Source of the DNA: Pseudomonas sp. DTU12.3 | GTDB taxonomy: Bacteria > Pseudomonadota > Gammaproteobacteria > Pseudomonadales > Pseudomonadaceae | Length of the DNA stretch: 64,000 nt | Direction of reading: 5' to 3' | NCBI RefSeq assembly: GCF_004124275.1 | Contig: NZ_CP027218.1 | Span: forward strand, 608,001-672,000 | Shown: positions 56,992 through 64,000 of the stretch, piece after piece | Layout of the letters: the number at the start of each line of letters is the position of its first letter | How positions within the stretch are numbered: position 1 is the first letter of the stretch | The notes under the pieces: generated by a model | The model's input: only the letters and a program-made list of their open reading frames with translations | Database searches by the model: none | What the model was told of the DNA's origin: nothing | Made by a program: the position numbers and the translations under genes

Positions 56992-58197
56992 GTGAAAACC
57001 CTCTGGCAACACTGCCACGTCGCAACCATGGCGCAAGGCGTCTACTCGATTATCGAGGATGCGGCCATCGTGACGTCGGGTACGCTCATCGAGTGGATCG
57101 GCCCACGCAATCAATTGCCGTCCGGCGAATACCCGGCAGTCAATGATCTGCAAGGCGCGTGGGTCACCCCCGGCCTGATCGACTGCCACACCCACACGGT
57201 GTTCGGTGGCAACCGCAGCGGTGAATTCGAAAAACGCCTGCAAGGCGTCAGCTATGCCGAAATCGCAGCGTCCGGTGGCGGCATTGCCAGCACCGTGCGC
57301 GCGACCCGCGAGGCGAGCGAAGACGAGCTGTTTGCCAGCGCCGCCAAACGCCTGAAAAGCCTGATGCGCGACGGCGTCACCACGGTGGAAATGAAGTCCG
57401 GCTACGGCCTCGATCTGGTCAACGAGCGCAAAATCCTTCGTGTCATTCGACGCTTGCAGAAAGAGTTGCCGATCAGCGTGCGCAGCACCTGTCTGGCCGC
57501 CCACGCGCTCCCGCCGGAATACAAGGATCGCGCCGACGACTACATCGAGCTGATCTGCAGCGAGATGCTGCCGGCGCTGGCTGCCGAAGGTCTGGTCGAT
57601 GCCGTGGATGCATTCTGCGAATACCTGGCGTTCTCCCCGGAACAGGTCGAGCGGGTGTTTATTGCCGCGCATAAACTCGGTCTACCGGTGAAGCTGCACG
57701 CCGAGCAATTATCGTCACTGCATGGCTCCAGCCTTGCCGCGCGCTATAAGGCGTTGTCCGCCGATCACCTGGAATTCATGGACGAGGCCGATGCCATCGC
57801 CATGGCCGAAGCCGACACCGTCGCGGTGCTGCTGCCGGGCGCGTTCTACTTCCTGCGTGAAACCCAGCTGCCGCCGATGGACGCCCTGCGCAAGCACAAG
57901 GTGAAAATCGCCATCGCCAGCGACCTCAATCCCGGCACCTCGCCGGCGCTGTCGTTGCGGCTGATGTTGAACATGGCCTGCACCTGTTTCCGCATGACCC
58001 CGGAAGAAGCCTTGGCTGGCGCGACGATTCACGCCGCGCAAGCGCTGGGCATGGCCGCCACCCACGGTTCGCTGGAAGTCGGCAAGGTTGCGGATTTCGT
58101 CGCCTGGGACATAGATCGTCCGGCGGACCTAGCCTATTGGCTGGGTGGTGATCTGGACAAACGCGTCGTGCGTCACGGCGCCGAATCAAATCTGTAG
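56992..58197 (+). CDS. hutI: Imidazolonepropionase HutI
   Basis: 401 residues, amidohydrolase superfamily. It opens the ring of 4-imidazolone-5-propionate to give N-formimino-L-glutamate. Metal ligands are in [28 protein letters not shown] and [20 protein letters not shown] are also typical. hutG starts 10 bp downstream. Confidence 0.97.
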   Translation: MKTLWQHCHVATMAQGVYSIIEDAAIVTSGTLIEWIGPRNQLPSGEYPAVNDLQGAWVTPGLIDCHTHTVFGGNRSGEFEKRLQGVSYAEIAASGGGIASTVRATREASEDELFASAAKRLKSLMRDGVTTVEMKSGYGLDLVNERKILRVIRRLQKELPISVRSTCLAAHALPPEYKDRADDYIELICSEMLPALAAEGLVDAVDAFCEYLAFSPEQVERVFIAAHKLGLPVKLHAEQLSSLHGSSLAARYKALSADHLEFMDEADAIAMAEADTVAVLLPGAFYFLRETQLPPMDALRKHKVKIAIASDLNPGTSPALSLRLMLNMACTCFRMTPEEALAGATIHAAQALGMAATHGSLEVGKVADFVAWDIDRPADLAYWLGGDLDKRVVRHGAESNL

Positions 58198-58207
58198 GAG
58201 AGCGGTT

Positions 58208-59011
58208 GTGGATAAGGTTCTGAACTTCAAACAAGGTCGCGTGCCACTGCTGATCAGCATGCCGCATGCCGGCGTACGCCTGACGCCGGCGGTGGAAGCC
58301 GGGTTGATCGCCGATGCGAAAAGCCTGCCGGACACCGATTGGCACATTCCGCAGCTGTACGACTTCGCCGAAGAGCTGGGCGCGAGCACCTTGGCTGCCG
58401 AGTATTCGCGCTTCGTCATCGATCTGAATCGTCCGTCTGACGACAAACCGCTGTACGCCGGCGCCACCACCGGGCTGTATCCGGCGACGTTGTTCGATGG
58501 CATTCCGTTGTTCAAGGAAGGGCTGGAACCGTCGAAGGAAGAGCGCGCGACTTATCTGGAGAAAATCTGGACGCCGTATCACCGCACGCTTCAGGAAGAG
58601 CTGGCGCGATTGAAGGCTGAGTTCGGTTACGCGTTGCTGTTCGATGCGCACTCGATCCGCTCGATCATCCCGCACCTGTTTGACGGCAAGCTGCCGGACT
58701 TCAACCTCGGCACCTTCAACGGCGCCAGTTGTGATCCGCAACTCGCTTCGCAGCTGGAAGCGATCTGCGCGCGCCACGACAAATACACCCATGTGCTCAA
58801 CGGACGCTTCAAGGGCGGCCACATCACCCGTCATTACGGCAACCCGGCGGAGAACATTCACGCCGTGCAACTGGAACTGGGCCAGTGCACCTACATGGAA
58901 GAGTTCGAACCGTTCCGCTATCGCGCAGATCTGGCGGAGCCAACGCGGGTCGTCCTCAAGGAACTGTTGCAGCACTTCATCGTCTGGGGCGAAAAACACT
59001 ACCGCGGTTGA
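58208..59011 (+). CDS. hutG: N-formylglutamate deformylase HutG
   Basis: 267 residues from GTG 58208 (GGAG upstream); a longer in-frame reading into hutI is rejected. It hydrolyses N-formyl-L-glutamate to glutamate and formate, the last step. Family segments: LISMPHAGVRLTP, LFDAHSIRSIIP, GGHITRHYGNP and AVQLELGQCTYMEE. It is the final hut gene; a family-A repeat follows directly. Confidence 0.95.
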   Translation: MDKVLNFKQGRVPLLISMPHAGVRLTPAVEAGLIADAKSLPDTDWHIPQLYDFAEELGASTLAAEYSRFVIDLNRPSDDKPLYAGATTGLYPATLFDGIPLFKEGLEPSKEERATYLEKIWTPYHRTLQEELARLKAEFGYALLFDAHSIRSIIPHLFDGKLPDFNLGTFNGASCDPQLASQLEAICARHDKYTHVLNGRFKGGHITRHYGNPAENIHAVQLELGQCTYMEEFEPFRYRADLAEPTRVVLKELLQHFIVWGEKHYRG

Positions 59012-59019
59012 CTCACCCC

Positions 59020-59109
59020 TGTAGGAGCTGCCGAAGGCTGCGATCTTTTGATCTTCTTTTGATTCTGAAAAGCAAAGTCAAAAGATCGCAGCCTTCGGCA
59101 GCTCCTACA
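59020..59109. repeat. Intergenic inverted repeat, family A
   Basis: TGTAGGAGCTGCCGAAGGCT and a perfect inverse around about 34 bp. It marks the end of the hut operon. Confidence 0.92.
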
Positions 59110-59231
59110 AAGGAGCAAGTTTTGATTCATGTCCTGAGCATGCTCATTGACGTAAATCGGGTTTATGATGCCCAACGGCAGAATAATAGATGTCCCCCCA
59201 GGGATGACCTCGACCCCTTACGGAGCGCGCA

Positions 59232-60203
59232 ATGCAGACTTTGTTTCCGCAGATCAAACCTCACGCCCGGCACGATCTGGCTGTCGATGACACCCACACG
59301 CTGTACGTCGACGAAAGCGGTTCACCGGAGGGTTTGCCGGTGGTGTTCATCCACGGCGGCCCCGGCGCCGGTTGCGACGCCCAGAGCCGGCGTTATTTCG
59401 ATCCGAACCTGTATCGCATTGTTACCTTCGACCAGCGTGGTTGCGGGCGCTCCACGCCGCACGCCAGCCTGGAAAACAACACCACCTGGGATCTGGTCGC
59501 CGACCTTGAGCGCATCCGCAAACACTTGGGCATCGACAAATGGGTGCTGTTCGGCGGCTCGTGGGGCTCGACCCTGGCGCTGGCTTACGCACAAACCCAC
59601 CCTGAGCGTGTCCACGGTCTGATCCTGCGTGGGATCTTTCTCTGCCGTCCGCAGGAAATCGAATGGTTCTATCAGGCTGGCGCCAGCCGTCTGTTTCCCG
59701 ATTACTGGCAGGACTATATCGCACCGATCCCGCTGGACGAGCGCGACGACCTGCTCAGCGCTTTCCACAAACGCCTGACCGGCAACGACCAGATCGCCCA
59801 GATGCATGCAGCCAAAGCCTGGTCGACCTGGGAAGGGCGCACCGCGACCCTGCGCCCTAACCCGCTGGTGGTCGATCGTTTCTCCGAGCCGCAGCGCGCA
59901 TTGTCGATCGCGCGGATCGAATGTCACTACTTCACCAACAACGCCTTCCTTGAGCCGAACCAGTTGATTCGCGACATGGGCAAAATCGCCCATCTGCCGG
60001 GGGTGATCATTCACGGTCGTTACGACGTGATCTGCCCGCTCGACAACGCCTGGGAACTGCATCAAGCCTGGCCGAACAGCGAGCTGCAGGTAATCCGCGA
60101 TGCCGGCCACGCGGCGTCGGAACCGGGTATCACCGATGCGCTGGTGCGCGCCGCGAGCAACATGGCCCGCCGCCTGCTCGATCTGCCGCCCGAAGAAGCA
60201 TGA
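59232..60203 (+). CDS. pip: Proline iminopeptidase
   Basis: 323 residues, alpha/beta hydrolase (peptidase family S33). It releases N-terminal proline from peptides. Oxyanion HGGPGAGC, nucleophile Ser110 in FGGSWGST, and the His of AGHAASEPG. Cytoplasmic (no signal). Overlaps dtd by 4 nt. Confidence 0.95.
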   Translation: MQTLFPQIKPHARHDLAVDDTHTLYVDESGSPEGLPVVFIHGGPGAGCDAQSRRYFDPNLYRIVTFDQRGCGRSTPHASLENNTTWDLVADLERIRKHLGIDKWVLFGGSWGSTLALAYAQTHPERVHGLILRGIFLCRPQEIEWFYQAGASRLFPDYWQDYIAPIPLDERDDLLSAFHKRLTGNDQIAQMHAAKAWSTWEGRTATLRPNPLVVDRFSEPQRALSIARIECHYFTNNAFLEPNQLIRDMGKIAHLPGVIIHGRYDVICPLDNAWELHQAWPNSELQVIRDAGHAASEPGITDALVRAASNMARRLLDLPPEEA

Positions 60204-60637
60204 AGGGGCTTCTACAGCGCGTACGCGGTGCGCGAGTCGAGGTGGCAGGCGAAGTAGTGGGGGCGGTGGATCACGGTTTGCTGGTGCTGGTAGCGGTCGA
60301 ACCCGACGACACGCATGTCAGCGCCGACAAACTTCTGCATAAGCTGCTTAACTATCGTGTATTCAGCGACGCCGAGGGCAAGATGAATTTATCTTTGGCG
60401 GATGTTGGCGGTGGGTTACTGCTGGTCTCTCAGTTCACCCTGGCTGCCGACACCAAAAGCGGGTTGCGACCGAGCTTTTCGACGGCGGCGCCTCCCGCGT
60501 TGGGCGAGGAGTTGTTCGACTATTTATTAAACAGAGCGAAACAGGTGCATGGCACTGTGGCATCAGGTAGATTCGGCGCCGATATGCAGGTGCATTTGGT
60601 CAACGATGGCCCGGTGACCTTTTTGTTACAGACCTGA
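60200..60637 (+). CDS. dtd: D-aminoacyl-tRNA deacylase
   Basis: 145 residues. It hydrolyses D-amino acids (and Gly mischarged on tRNA-Ala) from tRNA. Both active-site motifs are present: SQFTLAAD and the C-terminal [11 protein letters not shown], which carries the Gly-cis-Pro. Coupled to pip by overlap and followed by a terminator. Confidence 0.97.
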   Translation: MKGLLQRVRGARVEVAGEVVGAVDHGLLVLVAVEPDDTHVSADKLLHKLLNYRVFSDAEGKMNLSLADVGGGLLLVSQFTLAADTKSGLRPSFSTAAPPALGEELFDYLLNRAKQVHGTVASGRFGADMQVHLVNDGPVTFLLQT

Positions 60638-60753
60638 AAGTGCTTGAAACACCTTTTTAGGAAATTTCGACTGTTTTTAGGGTGTTTTCGCGATAAATAC
60701 TTTGTTACCCCTGATGCGTTGTCATGCGGGCTACTAGATAATCGCGCGCACTG

Positions 60754-60779
60754 GGATCAGCGTTCGCTGATCCATTTTT
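60754..60779 (+). terminator. Terminator after dtd
   Basis: GGATCAGC-GTTC-GCTGATCC followed by ATTTTT. 117 bp after the dtd stop. Confidence 0.75.
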
Positions 60780-61068
60780 CACTTAGGTAGAGACTTGTCC
60801 GGATCCGATTGGGGAATCATTTTGCCCCAGCGGAGTCGGAACAATGCTCGCCAACCTGGTATGAGCGGTCTGTACGGCCATTTTTGCCAGCGTTATTTCG
60901 AGGGCCAGGGAGTCAGAGACAAGGCGCTGCGACGACTCATAGCTTGCTATGGGGAGGAGCAGCAACGCAGTATCTGGCTCCCTGGAACCGAAATAAGCTG
61001 ACAAAGATGGCCACACAGACGGCTTGCTGGCCGTTGGTTTATTGATCTGTTTTCGGCGAGGGTTGCTC
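60780..61068 (+). other. Gene-free leader of opgG
   Basis: About 290 bp before opgG. It contains a small hairpin TGGGG...CCCCA (60809-60831) and a 68-codon open frame at 60795-61001 that has no family resemblance or good ribosome binding site. I could not place a promoter with confidence. It may be a long 5' untranslated region. Confidence 0.4.
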
Positions 61069-62880
61069 GTGATTGTTAGTCCCTGTAATGCAGCAAAATT
61101 GTCTGCCAAACGCGTGCGAAGTGCCCTGGTAGCGGGTTCGGCGCTCCTGTGCCTGCTCAGCGCCGGTCAGCTTTGGGCGTTCAATCTTGACGATGTATCG
61201 GCCAAAGCTAAAGAGCTGGCCGGGCAAAAATTCGAAGCCCCGCGCAGCAACCTGCCGAACGAATTCCGCGACATGAAATTCGCGGACTATCAGAAAATCC
61301 GCTTCCTCACCGAAAAGGCTGAGTGGGCTGATCAGAAGACCCCGTTCAAATTGTCCTTCTATCACCAGGGTATGCACTTCGATACACCGGTGAAAATCAA
61401 CGAAATCACAGCGAACACCGTCGAAGAGATCAAATACGATCCTAGTCGCTTCGATTTCGGCGACCTGAAATTCGATCCGAAAGCCACCGAACAACTGGGT
61501 TATGCCGGTTTCCGTGTGCTGTACCCGATCAACAAGGCCGACAAGCAAGACGAAATCATGACCATGCTCGGCGCGAGTTACTTCCGCGTTGTCGGCAAGG
61601 GTCACACCTACGGTCTGTCGGCGCGTGGCCTGGCTATCGATACCGCATTGCCGTCGGGTGAAGAATTCCCGCGTTTTCGCGAGTTCTGGATTCAGCAGCC
61701 GAAGCCGGGCGACAAGCACCTGGTGATCTTCGCCCTGCTCGATTCGCCACGTGCTACCGGTGCCTACCGGCTGATCCTGCGTCCGGGCAGCGACACCATT
61801 GTCGACGTCAAGGCGCAAATGTTCCTGCGTGACAAGGTCGGCAAACTGGGCATCGCGCCGCTGACCAGCATGTTCCTGTTCGGCGCCAACCAGCCGTCGA
61901 AAGTGCTCAACTACCGTCGTGAACTGCACGACTCCAGCGGTCTGTCCATCCATGCCGGCAACGGCGAGTGGATCTGGCGTCCACTGAACAACCCGAAACA
62001 CCTGGCCGTCAGCAACTTCAGCATCGAGAACCCGCGTGGTTTCGGTCTGCTGCAGCGTGGCCGCGACTTCAGCCACTACGAAGACCTCGACGATCGCTAC
62101 GACAAGCGCCCAAGCGCCTGGATCGAGCCGAAGGGCGAGTGGGGCAAAGGCACCGTTGATCTGGTAGAGATTCCGACCGCTGACGAAACCAACGACAACA
62201 TCGTTGCGTTCTGGAGCCCGGAAAAAATGCCGGAGCCGGGTCAGCCGCTGGACTTCGCTTACCGCATGCACTGGACCATGGACGAAGCGGCGATTCACGC
62301 GCCGGACAGCGCCTGGGTTTCGCAGACTCTGCGTTCGACCGGTGACGTCAAGCAATCGAACCTGATCCGTCAGCCGGACGGCAGCGTTGCCTACCTGGTC
62401 GATTTCGAAGGTCCATCGCTGGCCGCTCTGACGCCGGATGCCGACGTTCGCAGTCAGGTCAGCGTCGGCGACAACGCCGAGCTGGTTGAAAACAGCGTGC
62501 GCTACAACCCGGAAACCAAGGGCTGGCGCTTGACCCTGCGGATGAAAATCAAGGACGCGGGCAAGTCGACCGAAATGCGTGCTGCCCTGGTTCAGCCAGT
62601 CGTGACCGCTGATCTGGCGAAATCGGTGCCGGCGTCCAACTCGTCCGTCGCCAAGGCCGACAAGGTTGCCGCCAAGCAACAAGAGAAACTCGACAAGGAA
62701 GCCAAGGCAGCCGAGGCCAAACAGGCCGACGCCAAGCCAGCAGCAGATGCCAAGGACAAGGCCAACAAAGACGCCAAGCAGCCAGTTGCTGCCGACGCGG
62801 CCCCAGCCACACCGGAATCGGCACCGACTGAAGAAGTCCTGACCGAGACCTGGAGCTATCAGTTGCCTGCCGATGAGTAA
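61069..62880 (+). CDS. opgG: Periplasmic glucan biosynthesis protein OpgG (MdoG)
   Basis: 603 residues from GTG 61069 (GCGAGG upstream). Signal peptide (about 1-37, ending GQLWAF). The MdoG domain (about 38-520) has [21 protein letters not shown] and [17 protein letters not shown]. It acts on osmoregulated periplasmic glucans made by OpgH. Near the C-terminus an 80-residue Ala/Lys/Asp-rich stretch precedes the closing [13 protein letters not shown]. It overlaps opgH by 8 nt. Confidence 0.95.
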   Translation: MIVSPCNAAKLSAKRVRSALVAGSALLCLLSAGQLWAFNLDDVSAKAKELAGQKFEAPRSNLPNEFRDMKFADYQKIRFLTEKAEWADQKTPFKLSFYHQGMHFDTPVKINEITANTVEEIKYDPSRFDFGDLKFDPKATEQLGYAGFRVLYPINKADKQDEIMTMLGASYFRVVGKGHTYGLSARGLAIDTALPSGEEFPRFREFWIQQPKPGDKHLVIFALLDSPRATGAYRLILRPGSDTIVDVKAQMFLRDKVGKLGIAPLTSMFLFGANQPSKVLNYRRELHDSSGLSIHAGNGEWIWRPLNNPKHLAVSNFSIENPRGFGLLQRGRDFSHYEDLDDRYDKRPSAWIEPKGEWGKGTVDLVEIPTADETNDNIVAFWSPEKMPEPGQPLDFAYRMHWTMDEAAIHAPDSAWVSQTLRSTGDVKQSNLIRQPDGSVAYLVDFEGPSLAALTPDADVRSQVSVGDNAELVENSVRYNPETKGWRLTLRMKIKDAGKSTEMRAALVQPVVTADLAKSVPASNSSVAKADKVAAKQQEKLDKEAKAAEAKQADAKPAADAKDKANKDAKQPVAADAAPATPESAPTEEVLTETWSYQLPADE

Positions 62881-64000
62881 CTCTCAAGTACAGCCAGAGA
62901 CTCTCTCCGAGTATCTGGCGCATCTGCCGATGACCGACGAGCAACGCGCGGAACTCGCGGGCTGCCAGTCGTTCAGCGAGCTGCATCAACGCCTGTCGTC
63001 CTCGACGTTCGACGCCCCTGCCGAAGCCGCCCAGGCTTCGGTGGGCAAGCGCCTGGTCCTGAGCACCGCCGAAGAGCTTGAAGAAGCGGAGATGCTGGTG
63101 CTCGACGCCAGCGGTCGCGTCAGCATGAAGGCGACGCCGCCGATCCGTCGGACCAAAGTCGTGCCGGAGCCATGGCGCACCAATATTCTGGTGCGTGGCT
63201 GGCGCCGCATGACCGGTCGCACCAACCCGCCGCAGCCGCCGAAGGACGAAAACGTTCTGCCGGCCGCGCGCTGGCGTACCGTCGGTTCGATTCGTCGCTA
63301 CATTTTGTTGCTGCTGATGCTCGGCCAGACCATCGTCGCCGGCTGGTACATGAAAGGCATCATGCCGTATCAGGGCTGGTCGTTCGTCGATCTTGACGAA
63401 GTCCTGCACCAACCGCTGCTGCAAACCGCCACGCAAGTGCTGCCGTATGCGCTGCAAACCAGCATCCTGATTCTCTTCGGGATTCTGTTCTGCTGGGTCT
63501 CGGCCGGTTTCTGGACGGCGCTGATGGGCTTCCTCGAGTTGCTCACCGGTCACGATAAATACCGTATCTCCGGCAAAAGCGCCGGCAACGAGCCGATTGC
63601 CAAAGACGCGCGTACCGCGCTGGTAATGCCGATCTGTAACGAAGACGTGCCGCGCGTCTTCGCCGGTCTGCGCGCAACGTTCGAATCGGTCGCTGCCACC
63701 GGTGATCTTGATCGTTTCGACTTCTTCGTTCTCAGCGACAGTAACGACAGCGATATCTGTATCGCCGAGCAACAGGCCTGGCTGGACGTCTGCCGCGAAG
63801 CCAAAGGCTTCGGCAAGATCTTCTATCGCCGCCGTCGCCGTCGTGTGAAACGCAAGAGCGGTAACCTCGACGACTTCTGCCGTCGCTGGGGCGGTGACTA
63901 CAAGTACATGGTCGTTCTTGACGCCGACTCGGTCATGAGCGGCGAGTGCCTGACCAGTCTGGTGCGCTTGATGGAAGCCACGCCGGACGCCGGGATCATC
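62873..64000 (+). CDS. opgH: Glucan biosynthesis glucosyltransferase OpgH (MdoH), partial
   Basis: Starts at ATG 62873 inside the end of opgG and stays open for 376 codons to the window edge; the family is about 850 residues. A cytoplasmic N-terminal region, membrane segments near residues 140-160 and 195-220, then a GT2 glycosyltransferase core with [32 protein letters not shown] and the DxD motif [11 protein letters not shown]. It polymerises beta-glucan from UDP-glucose at the inner membrane. Confidence 0.95.
   Translation, partial: MSNSQVQPETLSEYLAHLPMTDEQRAELAGCQSFSELHQRLSSSTFDAPAEAAQASVGKRLVLSTAEELEEAEMLVLDASGRVSMKATPPIRRTKVVPEPWRTNILVRGWRRMTGRTNPPQPPKDENVLPAARWRTVGSIRRYILLLLMLGQTIVAGWYMKGIMPYQGWSFVDLDEVLHQPLLQTATQVLPYALQTSILILFGILFCWVSAGFWTALMGFLELLTGHDKYRISGKSAGNEPIAKDARTALVMPICNEDVPRVFAGLRATFESVAATGDLDRFDFFVLSDSNDSDICIAEQQAWLDVCREAKGFGKIFYRRRRRRVKRKSGNLDDFCRRWGGDYKYMVVLDADSVMSGECLTSLVRLMEATPDAGII

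Noticed and set aside
60795..61001. 68-codon frame before opgG
   Set aside because: No start signal or resemblance; an overlapping frame is also open. Kept only as part of the leader.

Overview
This window looks like a chromosomal segment of a fluorescent pseudomonad (Pseudomonas fluorescens group). The evidence is high GC with GC-rich codon choice, the typical Pseudomonas order of the hut, his, ntrBC-glnA and opgGH loci, and many intergenic inverted repeats of the kind that litter these genomes (arms TGTGGGAGCGGGCTTGCTCG and GATCGCAGCCTTCGGCAGCT). It carries almost entirely core housekeeping and catabolic genes. There is no rRNA, complete insertion sequence, phage or CRISPR array.

Layout. 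1-4600: a tRNA-Phe gene and a minus-strand run asmA-mutY-yggX (DNA repair and iron/oxidative stress) next to a PanM/PanZ-like acetyltransferase. 4.8-6.5 kb: an OFA-type MFS transporter. 6.7-9.8 kb: the his block hisB-hisH-DUF2164-hisA-hisF. 9.9-12.2 kb: a solo periplasmic binding protein and an AT-richer secreted trypsin-like protease, probably acquired. 12.3-18.9 kb: the envelope cluster gpmI-envC-ctpA-yibQ (minus), divergent from yibN-grxC-secB (plus), the same neighbourhood as in enterobacteria. 19-26.5 kb: trmL, ntrC-ntrB, two DUF4124 proteins and glnA, whose leader has a sigma-54 promoter. 26.7-30.2 kb: thiI and typA/bipA. 30.5-43.9 kb: a cysteine-cluster protein, glgP, a DUF2339/DUF3999 membrane pair, fbp, DUF924, an amino-acid-type chemoreceptor, a small lipoprotein and a lipocalin.

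44-59 kb is the histidine utilisation locus: hutF (minus) divergent from hutC-hutD, then hutU, an NCS1 permease, the ABC importer hutX-hutW-hutV, two lyase paralogues hutH1 and hutH2, hutI and hutG. Together these import histidine/urocanate and degrade it by the five-step HutH-HutU-HutI-HutF-HutG route to glutamate, formate and ammonia. HutC operators of the form TGTAnnTACA lie upstream of both hutF/hutC and hutU. The hutU operator sits over the expected start site of a sigma-54 promoter, linking the pathway to nitrogen/carbon activators such as NtrC or CbrB. The window ends with pip, dtd and the osmoregulated glucan genes opgG-opgH; opgH is cut by the window edge.

Most unusual points: hutH1 encodes a HutH-like protein that lacks exactly the Ala-Ser-Gly tripeptide needed to form the MIO cofactor and also lacks the active-site Tyr280 equivalent. 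A 267-bp nested inverted-repeat element abuts the ntrB start codon. A 77-79-bp tandem hairpin repeat lies after an unknown small membrane protein. Four copies of a larger element bounded by CCCTCACCC/GGGTGAGGG occur, one with an internal 87-bp duplication.
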